Part shown: positions 24,095 through 35,639 of the stretch, in pieces
How the letters are laid out: every line of letters starts with the position of its first letter
Numbering within the stretch: the stretch's first letter is position 1
Source of the DNA: Nectonema munidae
Taxonomy: Eukaryota; Nematomorpha; Nectonematoida; Nectonematidae
Assembly: GCA_030549495.1 (NCBI GenBank)
Contig: JAUIRK010000786.1
Span: 248,001-312,000, forward strand
Reading direction: 5' to 3'
Length of the DNA: 64,000 bases
Notes under the pieces: generated by a model
What the model saw: the letters and a program-made list of their open reading frames with translations, nothing else
The model's database searches: none
Told to the model about the DNA's origin: nothing
Position numbers and translations under genes: made by a program

Positions 24095-24170
24095 GATAAG
24101 GGGTTTCCAATCCTAGGGTTGAGACTCCAAATGGGGTCGCCAAGCATTTTTAGGATTGCCAAGACCTCAA
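24095..24170. mobile_element. hAT-type element end
   Basis: GGGGTTTCCAATCCTAGGG, followed by GGGGTCGCCAAGC, resembles the 5' end of non-autonomous hAT elements (CAGGGGTTCCCAACC type). Only this end was recognised. Confidence 0.4.
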
Positions 24171-25559
24171 AATATAAACATTGTTATATTTAAGAAATAC
24201 ATTGATAGAGAGAAGAAAAAAACTGCCAAATAATCATTGATTTATTATCGTCGTGATTTTTTCCTTCAATCTTAACAAATACTATATACGCTATTTTCAT
24301 TAGAAAAATTAGTAAGGTTATTATGGAAATGTACAAAAACAGTAAGACTATAGTTAGAACACTAAATGAAATATCCAGAGAATTTAGAAAAAAAGTTGGT
24401 CGACATCAAGTTTGAACTTTTTAAATGGATTTTCCTAAGTTGTTCTCGCTTCATTTTATGAGAATAACTTAATAAAGTTTACTAGAGAAAAAATAATGTA
24501 GTAAGAAACAAAAGATATTATTCAGAAAACGATTGCATGATGTATAAAAAAAGATTATTATCATCTTAATAATCTTAATAGCATCTTGTCTTGTGGTGAA
24601 AAAATGGAAACAATACAAAAAAACTTTAAATTTAAGACTTTAAATTCAATCATTCAATTAGATCGGAAAAGGGAGTTTAGAGATAAATTTCTAATAAATT
24701 GTAATTAACTTTGTTTCCAATAAAGTTCTTGACGAATGTCTCCAGGGGTTGATTAAATTGATAAAAAAAATAAAATAATATTGAACTTTTATATACTTTT
24801 TTCCAACAGTTTTCGGCACTAATGCCTAAAATAAGAGTAAAAAGAAACATCAAATTCATTCCTCAAAAATGATCGTTCTCGCTATGAAAAGCTTTTTCCT
24901 ATGAAACATTTCTTCAAAAAAACTTTATTTTATTACAAATAGTAAAATTAACTTACAACTATATAAAATTATTAACTTCACATGTTACTCAAAAAGTGTC
25001 AAAATAAAGAGAAAATTTCATTAGATTATTAAAATAAATTTTCATGAAATGGAAGTATCGATGTAAACAATGAAATAACTTGAAAGTTGAGTTGGTTCAA
25101 CAGAAAATAGTTTGAAAAGTTCAGGTTTTAGATTTTGAGTTCAGGGTGTATTTATTGATTTTAAACTTTTGCGTTATAAATGACAATATTTAGAGTTGAT
25201 TCGATAAAAATTATTGTTTCAATGATGGTCAGTGACTGTCGTGAAGAGAGACAAAAGTGACAGAGAAATATTAACACAAGCGAGATAGGCGAGAGCAGTG
25301 CGACACACTCAAAGCGCGAATTTGGTAGTGCGAAGACAGCCTACATTGACATGATTTACGATTGACAATTAATGGCCGCTGAAAATAAATGGCCTAGAAT
25401 CGTTCAGAATCAGCACAAATGATATGAATGCACTATACTTGCTATCTCTCTCATACACGTGTTATAGATAAAAGTAACTTTATATCTTAATTATGTTTAT
25501 TTATCGTGCGATGAAAAACTCAAATGAGTGAACATATCAAACAAAGTATTCTTGTAACA

Positions 25560-25645
25560 TACATTACACATAATTCGAAAGAGAGCCAACTGTAGTCTTC
25601 AAAAGAGCCACATATGTCTCGCGAGCCATAGGTTACCGACCACTG
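25560..25645. mobile_element. hAT-type element end
   Basis: Read on the minus strand from 25645, the sequence starts CAGTGGTCGGTAACC and continues with GGCTCGCGAGAC and GTGGCTCTTTTGAAG, a very common hAT MITE terminus. The opposite end was not identified. The SINE-containing repeat begins only a few bases to the right. Confidence 0.55.
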
Positions 25646-25650
25646 CTGTA

Positions 25651-26185
25651 CAGCATACTCTATGGGTGGCATGGCAGGGTGGTTGATATGATGGACTCAG
25701 CACGGAAGCCTCTGGATTCGATTTCTCATCGATATCAATTTGTTCATAGTTTGACATAAGCGATACATCAGTGCCTCGTCAATGAAAACACACCACTTTT
25801 ACCTTAGCTTTTACTCAAAATTGAAAAATTTGCTACATAATTAACATACGAGCGAAAGGAGACAAAATAAAATAATAAAGAAATTTTCATTATTTTAAAA
25901 TGAAATTGTCTGTTTTCAGAATAATTTCAAAATAATAGGAGGCATAATAAGATAGTTTATTTGATATTTTCAAGTTGTTATAAGTAGCAAAAGCCTACGT
26001 TGAAGTAGCTGCTCAAATATTAAACAAATAGAGTAGTTTTGCTTTTAGACTGAATAGCTATAGCTATTCAAATTTGCTATAGATAGTCAAAATATTCATT
26101 CCCAAATAGCTATTCAAAAAATTTAAGTTTTCAAATGTTACAAATTGTAACAAACGTAGTGATAAAGATTAAGTGACCTTTGTTG
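25651..26185 (+). repeat. Dispersed repeat containing a tRNA-like SINE head
   Basis: Bases 25651-25996 match 46474-46838, and 25996-26185 match about 15538-15720. So this copy joins segments that are separate elsewhere. Within it, 25661-25815 is a SINE-like unit: an A-box-like GGTGGTTGATATGATGG, a B-box-like GGATTCGATTTC, then GTTCATAGTTTGACATAAGC and GTCAATGAAAACACACC, homologous to the SINE at 20.5 kb. The common boundary TACAGCATACTCTATGGG suggests both moved as part of a larger element. Confidence 0.65.
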
Positions 26186-26189
26186 AAAA

Positions 26190-27505
26190 CTTAAATATAA
26201 CTTTTTGAATTTATTAAAAAACTCATACTCTGATCTAGATATTATTCATATTTTCAAGTCTTCCCACACTTTTATTAGTAATAGTTCAACAATGTGATGT
26301 TAACAAGGATACCAAAGAAAAGCTTCCTTTAATATTTTTTGAATGCAAATACAATTTTGTTGAAGTTAAATCTCCGGTGTTAAACTAGTGTCAAAAACCA
26401 TTATTTTACAAAGTCTTTACAATTCCATTCTTCGAGTAAATACACAGAAGTATTTATAAGCCTGGGTAGATATTTATTTTGTTGCATAGCCCTATAATAA
26501 TGATTGAAAAATAGCAGAAAATGCTGTGGGTGAAACATTGTTTCTAGATAACGTTGAACTTATTTTTTCATTTTTAATATATCATGGGGTAAAAATTATT
26601 AGTTTCAATTTTCCTAAATCTTTTATGTGTATTTCCAATCTTGTAAACTTTCTTCATCATAATTTCTTTCCATCAATTGCTTCAATTTTGTTTTAGTATG
26701 TTTGCTTTTTTATTTCTTCAACAACCATTTTTAAACCAAGCACACAAATCTTTGATTGTTTCGAAGTATCTTCATTTCTTAACTCATTCACATGACTTAA
26801 GTAGCATAATAAAACTTATGAAAAAGTAGGATGTTTACAGCCTTTAGTTTTTAAGTGTTCAGGTACAGGAAAATCATTTAACAAAAAAACACATTGTTAA
26901 AATTTCGAGTTGAAAAGGCATGAAAAACAGAACAATTTAAAAAAAAGGGGGAATTGAAAAATTAAGAAATATATATCATTTTTATATTACTTTTTATATT
27001 TGAATGTTTTATATAACATATATTAATCATAATATCTAAAATATAACTCATTTTTTATTTAAAAAACTTGAAAAAATAAAAAAATTAACGCCATCTACAA
27101 CACAAATTTTTGCACTTGATTTTTTAGTTGTGTAACACCTAAATCTTAGAATTTTAAATTTAAATACATTTTTTAGACCAATACACAACAAAAAAGTAAG
27201 AATTTCAAAAATGTTGGGGCAACGTAGAGGGAGCGGGTTCCTAATGAACTTCCTAGAGTAAAATTATTTAGAAATTGCAATTTAGGCGTTGCTGCGATCA
27301 GTAAATTTATTATGCTTTTGGGATCTAACCAGGCCAGTCGATAAGGTGGGATTTATACTGGAACTGAATTTCTTATAGTCCCGGCCCCATTAAAATCAGT
27401 CCCCCCCCTCCACCTCTGTACTAGGAGTTTGGTGATGGGGCTAGACCCATCCAAGCAGTAGAGCTCCTTCCAGACACCGCTTAACAAAATGTTTTCTTAA
27501 ATGAA
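26190..27505. other. AT-rich intergenic stretch
   Basis: No gene or complete element was recognised. A G/C-richer patch near 27370-27480 (TCCCCCCCCTCC, ACCCATCCAAGCAG) looks like a repeat end of the type that carries poly-G tracts elsewhere in the window. Confidence 0.35.
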
Positions 27506-27508
27506 ATA

Positions 27509-27840
27509 CAGTAGACCCTCGTTAACTCGGATCGGGAATACAAATGTTTTTCTCCATAGGCTTACAAGCTGCCAATCAGAATATCTTCGAATATCAACTA
27601 GTTTTCAGTCTCCTCAACCTTCTACGAGTGGACTTCAGTCTTCTGATGAGTAATTGTTTTGTATAAGAACTGTTTTTCAATTGTTCTTAAATATATGTTA
27701 CATAGCAAAAAAATGTTTTTTTCATTATTATGCATAAATTAATAATTCGTTCAATTTGAAATATTTTTTTCTACCATAGACCCTCTGTTAAATCGGACAC
27801 ACTTCTCCCTCATGTATTTCGACTTAACGAGGGGCAACTG
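27509..27840. mobile_element. pogo/Tigger-type MITE
   Basis: This 332-bp unit starts CAGTAGACCCTCGTTAACTC and, read on the minus strand, starts CAGTTGCCCCTCGTTAAGTC. TA is present on both sides (27507-27508 and 27841-27842), the target duplication of Tc1/mariner-pogo elements. The interior has no transposase. The ends match the Tigger-like element at 52170-53104 in style. Confidence 0.85.
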
Positions 27841-27891
27841 TACATAAATTTTTGAATGGATATTGATTAGCAGAAATCGGTTTGATTACAC

Positions 27892-30155
27892 CAGGGTTTC
27901 CTAACCTTCTTGTTGCTGTGTATCACTTATAGACTTATTCTGTAGGTACGTATCACCTAACTTTAACGATTAATTTTTGACCATAAAAGAACTATACTAA
28001 AAGGTTAACAGACACAATAACATATAAATATAATAGAAGTAAACGAATCCGTAAAAAATATACAAAACTTAACTTAATTTATTGCACATGTGTATAACAA
28101 TAAACAAGCAAAATATTTAACTTATCGACGAATAAGTACGGGTAAGTCAATGCGATGGCTGGAATTGCTTTTCTTCTACTAGTTTTGCAAGCCGTGGAGA
28201 TATTATGCTCACACAACTTCGGAAATGGTGTTCTGGGTTTACGAAACGATTTCTTGTCTTCGACTTGATTGTAAGAAAGGTAGAAAACTCTTGTTCGCAT
28301 TCCCATGTCGTTGGAAATATGAGAAGCTGAGAAATTGCTTTTCACTAGTGACGGATAGGAGGGATTTACATTTAACCAGAAGTTGGCCAATTTATGATTT
28401 TCACCTTCGTCGCACTGCAAATCGATGAGTTCTTCTTGTTCACCAGTTCCCACTGTGAGATCACCAATGTTAATAGTAGTGAATGGATTCCGAATGTAAG
28501 TGCATCACGATAATTGAAGAAGTACTGCCTGATTTCATCTTTCAACAGGAGATCTTTAGTGATCTCTTGACCAAATGCAATACTAGGCTCCCCCCTCCCT
28601 AAGTGACGCCACATTCTCATACATTACAAATGTCTGTTCTCAATCCACAAATCGAGCTTTCGAGTAAATGCAGTCAATTTGATTGAGAAAACAATGATGT
28701 TACTTTAAGCGCCCTGAGAACAATTAAAATGATGCATGACTCCAAAAATATCTGACAGGTAGGCAAGCTTAAGAATGAAGTTTCCATCTTCAAAGATCTG
28801 AACTTCCTGATCTTTTGTTTGGAAAAACTGAAGCAGCTCCTTTCTCAGCACAAAAAGGAGCATAGTGGTATTCCCTCGAGACAGTACCTCACTTCCGTAT
28901 GAAAAGCAATGACGTGTATTCTGATCCGATATCCTCACAATGACCTTGAAGAGACGACTATTTAGGGCAGATGTCATAATGTAGTTTACCATTTTAACCA
29001 CCAGTTTTAAGCTTGTCTTCATATTGGGAGGTATAACTTTAGCAGAGAGAGCAAATCGCTGTATGAAACAGTGAACAGAAGTGGCAGATGGAGACACTAC
29101 TTACACCCGAGCTTGGAACCCAAATTTTCTCCCAAGCATAACAGGAGCGCCGTCAGTTGTGCAACCAACTAGCTTGGTCCATTGGAGACCATTTTCTTTG
29201 AAAATTTTTTCATAAGATCGAACACGTCTTCTTCTTTTGTTGTAGTTGTCATTTCATTAGTCAAGAGTAATTCACTTCGAATTGCATCCTCAGTAGCATA
29301 ACTCACATATACCAGAAACTGTGCGCAGTTTCACACATCCGTTGATTTGTCCAGTTGCATTGTATTGCAAATTCATATTTGAGCCCTGTATTTCCGTAAT
29401 GACTGGTTCATTAATAACAGTAGACACTTTTGTAATACACCTCTGCATCGTATTATTTGACATTGCTTCATCAACGATGCCATGGTTCACCATTTGTTGT
29501 GGAAGGCTTTTATTTCTTCGCCACAAAAAGTGCAATTTTAGAGGAGGCTGTCACAATACCAACCGACTGCTAATATTACTTTCCCGTTTTGTCTAGTCGT
29601 TTTTCTCAAGTGGCTTAAAATAATTAGGATCGCGGTCTTTCTAGTCTGGAGATGGCGTTGTAAAAGGCTTCATTGATGCTTTTAATGTCTTCATACACAC
29701 CACACACCGGGGCACAGATTCTTCCCTATTCTTCAATTAATAGAGCCAAAATTAATATATTGTTCGCTATACTGTCGTTTGGGAATCTTGATTTGGCGCT
29801 ATAATAATCTGAAATAAAACGAAAAGTTGTTTTTTAATTATGGAATATATATAATAATTTACATAATAATCGATAAAAATAAACAATCACGAAGATGTTA
29901 AGTTAATTAATCACAGCACTGTACCTACTAAGTCAACAGAATGTGTGTGCGTGCATGCTACATTATACGCATATGCATATATTTACATGTATTACAGTTG
30001 CGGAACTAAAGAAAATGAACTTTAGTCAAATTAACTTTACACTACATTTTTCTGTGTGGGAATTTGTGTGAAAACAAGTACTTTTTTTGAATTTTTGAAA
30101 AACATATCACGTACCACTTGGAAGGCTTTCGCGTACCACAGGTTGGGAACCCCTG
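27892..30155 (-). mobile_element. hAT transposon with ZBED5/SCAND3-like transposase and 8-bp target duplication
   Basis: The ends are CAGGGTTTCCTAACC on the left and, on the minus strand, CAGGGGTTCCCAACC on the right. They are flanked by GATTACAC (27884-27891) and GATTACAT (30156-30163), an 8-bp hAT target duplication with one mismatch. Transposase pieces read right to left. A BED-finger remnant (ESVPRCVVCMKTL) lies near 29.68 kb. Frames follow at 29535-29290, 29097-28705 (SVHCFIQRFAL, ALNSRLFKVIV, LKLAYLSDIFGVMHHFN) and 28620-28372. Frame 28453-28079 holds NFWLNVNPSYP and the dimerisation end. This order is that of ZBED5/SCAND3-related hAT transposases. The coding region is split among frames, so the copy is inactive, but both ends are present. 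It lies 65 bp from the cereblon stop codon. Confidence 0.9.
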
Positions 30156-30227
30156 GATTACATAATAAAAGAGTATGATTTATTAATTTGATTAAGATTT
30201 TGGAAAATAAATAATTATAAAATATTC

Positions 30228-31391
30228 TTATTTATGAGACTCAATTGTGTTTTGAATAATAGCAAAAAATATACTAGGCTCCATTTTTTTCTCTTCTGCC
30301 TTAAAGGTCCAACCAACATGTGAAGAGCAATCGTAGCAAAACAGATTAGACCAAGAATAACCAGGAAACCAGGAAAACTCTTGACTGAACATATACGGGT
30401 ATACACAATTTTTAACTTTTTTAACGCAGTAAATGTTAAAATTAATTCCAGAAGGATTTACCAAATTACACTTACAGCTGAAGGAATTATGACAAAATAA
30501 ATCTTCCTTAACAAATAAAAGTTCTTGGCATTGAGAGCATTTATAAGCTTTAACATCTTGTAAAATTTGAATGAGAAACTTAATTTGATCAAGCAAATTG
30601 AGTGATAACATATTTTCATTCTCCGTATAAGTCAAAGGAATATTTTTAATAATCCATAGGAGAAATTTTGAGGCATCCAATTCCAAGCTGTAGTTATAGC
30701 ATTTCATAAGATTTCTATAGGATAGTGCAATTTCATGCAAGTGAATAATTTTTCTTTTAAAATTATAAGCTTTGAATGCAAAAGAAGGAATAGAGGTTAT
30801 GGAGGTTAATTTAGAGTAAGAGTTGTCGAAGTCATGATTTAAGCTTCTAGTCACATCTTTGGTATTCGTATCTTGGGAACTGTGATAAGAAACTGTAGAA
30901 TTACCATTATAAAGTGGACAATATATTCTACGCCAAGTCAAAGGATAAGCTGTAGCGAATGGTATATTATCTTGAAAATCGCATACCACCTCAACTTTCA
31001 CACGAGCCAAAAACTCATTGTACTTTGAAAAAACATTAACCACTTTAAACTTTTGTGAAACAATGCAGGAAAGTTTTAGATTTTGATTCGTGGTAGTATC
31101 CTCTATGGCATAATCAATGATTTGCATTAGTGTACCCAAAGTAGGCTTCTTTTTAGAGATATTTCTTATTGAGTTGAGAGGGATGACACCGAATATCGCG
31201 GTTGCATCCATATCTTGGAATATTAAGTCTATCAGTCTTTCGTCTCGAAATATGAAACTCGCATTTTCTCCAACAAAATAAATTTGATTAACTTCAATAC
31301 CTAATATCGAAATATTAGAACCAATTTCAAAGTATTTTCGCTTGAATGTTGCTCGTGAATTCACGAATAAATTTTTGTATAACTCTTCCAT
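30228..31391 (-). CDS. CRBN: Cereblon-like E3 substrate receptor
   Basis: This is a 387-residue single-exon frame. Cereblon is the substrate receptor of the CUL4-DDB1 ubiquitin ligase and binds substrates, cyclic-imide degrons and thalidomide analogues through its CULT domain. The N-terminal two thirds resemble a Lon N-terminal domain plus helical DDB1-binding region (FGVIPLNSIRNI, LSCIVSQKFKVVNVF at about 105-120). The CULT domain at about 283-375 has the zinc Cys pairs CSQC and CYDC and the tri-Trp cage in SWFPGYSW and HVGWTF. Human pocket residues partly differ: the His after Glu in EHSW is Phe here (EFSW), VNPHG is VNPSG, and the human Val388 position is Asn. Human CRBN is about 440 residues; the missing length is N-terminal. 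An in-frame TAA directly precedes the chosen ATG at 31391, supporting that start, though an upstream exon cannot be excluded. A hAT transposon lies just downstream. Confidence 0.93.
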   Translation of the reverse strand: MEELYKNLFVNSRATFKRKYFEIGSNISILGIEVNQIYFVGENASFIFRDERLIDLIFQDMDATAIFGVIPLNSIRNISKKKPTLGTLMQIIDYAIEDTTTNQNLKLSCIVSQKFKVVNVFSKYNEFLARVKVEVVCDFQDNIPFATAYPLTWRRIYCPLYNGNSTVSYHSSQDTNTKDVTRSLNHDFDNSYSKLTSITSIPSFAFKAYNFKRKIIHLHEIALSYRNLMKCYNYSLELDASKFLLWIIKNIPLTYTENENMLSLNLLDQIKFLIQILQDVKAYKCSQCQELLFVKEDLFCHNSFSCKCNLVNPSGINFNIYCVKKVKNCVYPYMFSQEFSWFPGYSWSNLFCYDCSSHVGWTFKAEEKKMEPSIFFAIIQNTIESHK

Positions 31392-31399
31392 TTACAGGA

Positions 31400-33830
31400 T
31401 CAGTAAGCAGAGCATAACCAGGAAGTAAATAAGAACAGATTCTTCAAAATCACATAATTTAATTGCTAGAAAACAGTAAATTCATTATAAATACCAAAAT
31501 AGGATAATGTTATGCAATATTTTATCAAAAGTTTCCCAGTAATCCACCCCAGACTCCAATATATTACTTAGGTGAGATTCAAAGAGGTTACTTAGCAGAC
31601 AAACGCCATAAAAATGTATAGAAAGGTACATAAAACTCTACAAAACTTGAAAGATTACTATTTTTGCAAGTTAGTTTAAAATATATATAAACGTTAGTTA
31701 CATTTAATATTTGCTTCCCGTTCATGTCCACAGTTATGGGGCACTTGAAGTCGGGTCCCAGCATAAAAATAATAAAATTTACAAATTAAAAAAATGAATT
31801 TATCTTTTCATAACATGCTTATTCTAACAATAAAATGCAAATATAGAAAAATTATTCATATCATTGGTATGACAATATGACAAAGGGTATAGTTTAACTC
31901 TTTGGTATGAAAAACGAAAATAAGAAACATAAACCATAATAGAATCATAAGTATTAGCAAAGAAATAGAAACAGACAATTAGATAAAAAGCTAAATAGCA
32001 CAAAAAGTAGAGTTGCTATAAGCAGCATTTATTACTTTAATCTTAGACAACGCCTGCAAGTAAACAAAAGTACCTCATTTGGTCTTTCAAAATAAAATTT
32101 TGGCTAAGTTACTATATATATATATATAACTAGCTTTTTATTTAACAAGACAAAAATATCAAAAAAACATAAACCATTTATATATTTTCAAATGAATTTT
32201 AGTTTCAAAACAAAATAGCTATTTAATAAAATTTTTGATTCATTCAAAGTTAGAATTCCTTTTATGAATATTAACTCTTAAAACGAGCAGTGGACTCGGT
32301 TAAGAAAAAAATCACTGCTCAAGACAATAACTGCAAGTCCATTCAGCTAAAAATGTCAACAATTTCTGTAGAGCATGTACTCAAATGAAAGTGATTTTGA
32401 GGAAGATGAGAAGAATGTGCAGATTAATGACTTTGTGAACGTTAAAATAAAAATAGATGACTGGGTCTTGTTTCCATTTGATGGATGTGCTTTTCTAGGA
32501 AGGTTGGAAAATTCGATTGAAACAGATTTTGGAGTAAGTTTAATGCACGAGTGTGGATTGGCTTTTTGGAAAAGGCCTTCTAAATTAGACAAAATATATT
32601 ATGACAAAAAAGTATCATAAGAAGAACGATCACAAGTAGCAGGATCAAGAGCGCAGTTTATATTCTTTAAAACTGCATTTTGTCTCTCAGTGGTTATATT
32701 TCATGTGTAAGTCATCCACAATAATTTTGTACGCTCGTCAAATACTTTAAAATTACGTGAGATGAGCCATGCATATTTAGCTTTCAAATCTAAATGCTAA
32801 TATTAGATTATGCTCCATTAGCAATTAAAAAAATCCCGAAAGATGATTATTTTGCTATGCAGTTCACAGGTTTTACGGAGTATGATTGAAAATGACAAGT
32901 TTTACAGATATTCTGAGTACGTCGGTTACAGTATTTCAGATGAATTTTTTGAAGAGATACAGAATTTATTCTGAAAAACAAATCTAGTTTCAACACTTGC
33001 CTATTATTGCTTTAAAGTAATAGGTATAAATAGGAATGCACTTGAATCTTAGGACATTTTTAAGTGTCCAAAACGTCTGTCGCAATGGAATTGGCCTAAT
33101 TTATATAAATCTTCATAGATTTTTTAGTAAATTTTATTATAGATTATTATTTTCTCATTGTTTGCCACATTTATTATATTTTAAAATAATATTAAAAGAA
33201 TGCGAATTTAAAATTAATATTTTATTCTTTGTGAAGCCTTTTGATTTATTTTTAACGTTGCTTCACGGAATCCCAGGGTTCCGTGGAACCAAATTAGAGA
33301 AGTTAAAACTAAATAAAAAACAAGTTAAATGAGTTATAAAAAAATAATTCTGTTTTTTACAAATACTAATAACTCTCATATATACTAATTCTCTCATATA
33401 GCCTTCTTTTGATGCTTCTACCCAAAGTATCGCGATTTAAATCTTAATGTAGTAAAAAGTTAACTCGATATAAACTTTGAACGAGACATATATTGTACAT
33501 CTCTGTTGCCACAACATGCTCTCGATACATTCATCAAAAGTCGAATACAGCGTTGTCTCTGGGTAATAGCAGAAGCAGGAAACATAATTGCCAATAAGTA
33601 ATCTTAAAACCTCATTTTTTCTTTCTTTTAGCTAACTTTTATAGTGAAAATTTCATTGCTGAATTTCTTACAGTTCTCAAAATATCTCATTCATTAACCT
33701 AACATGATTTCTTTTTGGAAATTGATGTTTTGCTGCATAATTCATTCTTTCAAGTTACATACACTATAATATTTTACTCTAAAGATGAACAAAAATCCTG
33801 AAAATATTAGGATACCTATATAAGTACCTT
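31400..33830. other. Intergenic stretch with little recognisable content
   Basis: AT-rich, with a TA microsatellite near 32113-32130. A CAGGGTTCCGTGGAACC-like hAT end lies near 33271. One small open frame at 32375-32620 is listed separately. No other gene was recognised. Confidence 0.4.
32375..32620 (+). CDS. Small open frame of unknown origin
   Basis: The 81 codons read acidic at first (SDFEEDEKN) and then hydrophobic and aromatic (DDWVLFPFDGCAFLGRLENS, GLAFWKRPS). The second part has the look of a short beta-rich module sometimes found at the C-terminus of transposon or transposon-derived proteins (a WVLVxF..G.. V pattern). No splice partner, ribosome-start context or element ends could be assigned. 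It may be a decayed mobile-element exon or chance. Confidence 0.25.
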   Translation: MYSNESDFEEDEKNVQINDFVNVKIKIDDWVLFPFDGCAFLGRLENSIETDFGVSLMHECGLAFWKRPSKLDKIYYDKKVS

Positions 33831-33839
33831 TAACTTTAT

Positions 33840-34270
33840 GACAAGAGCTCGCGAATTGTTCGATTCTTTAAAAGAAAAAGTATGAAGGTTTAGAAACGTC
33901 TTTCACAGTATGTAAGGGTTGGGGTTTAAAAATTTCAAAACAAGAGCAAGATTGAATAATATTAAAATAACAGGTGAAAGTGAAAACAAAGTTGCCGCAT
34001 CATACAGGAACTCAAAAGTATCATCGAAAGAGGAAAGTATAATTTAAGACAGATTTTTATTGTAGATGAGCCTGGTTTTTTCTGAAAAAAAAATGACATC
34101 AATAACATTTCTATCCAAAGAAAAATCAATGCATGCTGGATATAAATCATCAAAAGATCCAACCACTATCATGCTCGGTGGAAATGCATTTGAAGATTTC
34201 AAAATAAAACCAATGATTATTATTTATAAAACTCAAACACCCAAAAGGCTGAGATCAATTTGTATTGTAC
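33840..34270 (+). pseudogene. pogo/Tigger transposase fragment
   Basis: Pieces in order on the plus strand resemble Tigger transposases: ARELFDSLKEKYEG at about 33.84 kb, NIKITGESENK near 33.96 kb, then 34066 onward with KSMHAGYKSSKDPTTIMLGG and NAFEDFKIKPMIIIYKTQ, the DDE-domain segment normally reading APGFKxSKDRLTLLLGGNA. The first catalytic Asp region (DETGLFWKK) is altered. Frames are broken and the C-terminal half is missing. No TA-flanked ends were located. An inactive relic. Confidence 0.8.
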
Positions 34271-34279
34271 TTTCCATCA

Positions 34280-35430
34280 GAATAGAGACACTTATTATTC
34301 TATCACTCTCTCTAGTCACCTTTACTATTTATATATCAAGTTTTCGTTGACAAAAATTCCAACTCCATTTTTCTTTTCTTGGCAACCTTCCCAAAAAATC
34401 TATACTCTCCCGTTTTTTGCATTTTACTTCTTGGACGCAACAAACGTCCTCTATTTTTTTCGTACAAAATTTTACAGACTCTACAAATTTTCCTGCCAAC
34501 GAACCAAAACAATAAGAGCCTTTCACCCTTCTCACAACTTACGATTTGATGTGATTTCTTCTTTCTGAAGGTAAAATCACAAGCTCGCGCACACTTTTGG
34601 ACATGTCATTCACATGAATTGAAGACTCTGACATTTGAGATTTATCGGAGCAGAGTTTTTTTACAGACCATATGCCCTTCCTGGCGTCTAAAATTTTTGT
34701 TCTAGTCTTTGACCAAGCAAAAGCTAAACAACAAAGCAGTGGTATATGATATTATATGTAACATTAAAAATTGTTATTCTTTTTTTCATTCATAAATGTG
34801 TGTACTTCGTCTTTGCTTATTTTATTTTTTAATGGTTGTAGATCGAAGCGGTTCCTAAAAACTTTTCCTCAACCATTTATGCAAATAACTTTTTTTGTTT
34901 TTGTCCCATGTGATATTTTATTTTATTTTCATTGTCTATGCGATTAGTGTGTTTTGTAACATGTATTTTATAATTTGTATTTGTATAATAAATTCTTCTC
35001 TTTTTTCTTCCAAATAGCAAGTAATATACTTTAAATTCATCAATATAAAATGTTTATTTCATAATATGATATAATAATAAGTAAAAAACAAAATATATAA
35101 AACATTTGCACTTAACTTAGTCATTTTCATTAATGGTTAAAGTTTAATAAAAAAAATCTCTTGTTACTATCCAAAAAATCTGCTAACATTTTTGAGTTCA
35201 ATTTACCTTTTTGGAAATTGTTGTATTTCCTTTTCCACTAAAATTTTTTCGTGAAATTTTTCTAGCTCATGGCTAATAAATAGATCACAGTTATCTGGAA
35301 AAAAATCTACATTTAAAGACATACACATTATATTTTTCTTTCCAGAAATATGATATTGTGCAAATTTTCAATAAGAATTTGGAAACAAAGTCTTCAACAG
35401 ATGTGACCATTATAAAAATAAATGATATAA
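34280..35430. other. AT-rich stretch, no recognised gene
   Basis: Long open frames on both strands between 34.26 and 34.57 kb are mutual shadows without protein-like motifs. This could include the decayed remainder of the Tigger copy. Confidence 0.3.
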
Positions 35431-35435
35431 AATGG

Positions 35436-35637
35436 ACACTTTTATTAAAAAAAACACTACCGGTTTCGAAGTGTCAATTTCTTCGTCGAGTGTATTATAG
35501 TATATAAATTAAAATGTACAAAGAACATTTTTTGTGTCTGAAGTAAAAAAGTGTTCTGATTCAAAGAAACCTTCAATAGGCTCGACGAAGAAGTTTATAC
35601 TTCGAAACCGGTTGTGTTTTTTCTTCAATAAAAGTGT
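35436..35637. mobile_element. Palindromic MITE with CCGGTTTCGAAG arms
   Basis: Arm 35436-35490 and arm 35581-35637 are inverted copies: ACACTTTTATT..ACTACCGGTTTCGAAG..TTCTTCGTCGAG versus the reverse complement of CTCGACGAAGAAGTT..CTTCGAAACCGGT..TAAAAGTGT. The loop is about 90 bp. Matching extends slightly beyond into AT-rich flanks. It is non-coding and is a foldback MITE or the hairpin end of a retroposon family. Confidence 0.7.
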
Positions 35638-35639
35638 AC

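Noticed and set aside
28079-29740. Domesticated ZBED5-like host gene
   Set aside because: The reading frames are broken and the region is exactly bounded by hAT termini with an 8-bp target duplication, so it is a transposon copy.
33036-33332. 98-residue plus-strand open frame
   Set aside because: Low-complexity hydrophobic translation that runs into a hAT-like end near 33271.
34260-34568. Overlapping open frames on both strands after the Tigger fragment
   Set aside because: No protein motifs; each frame is a mirror of the other in AT-rich sequence.
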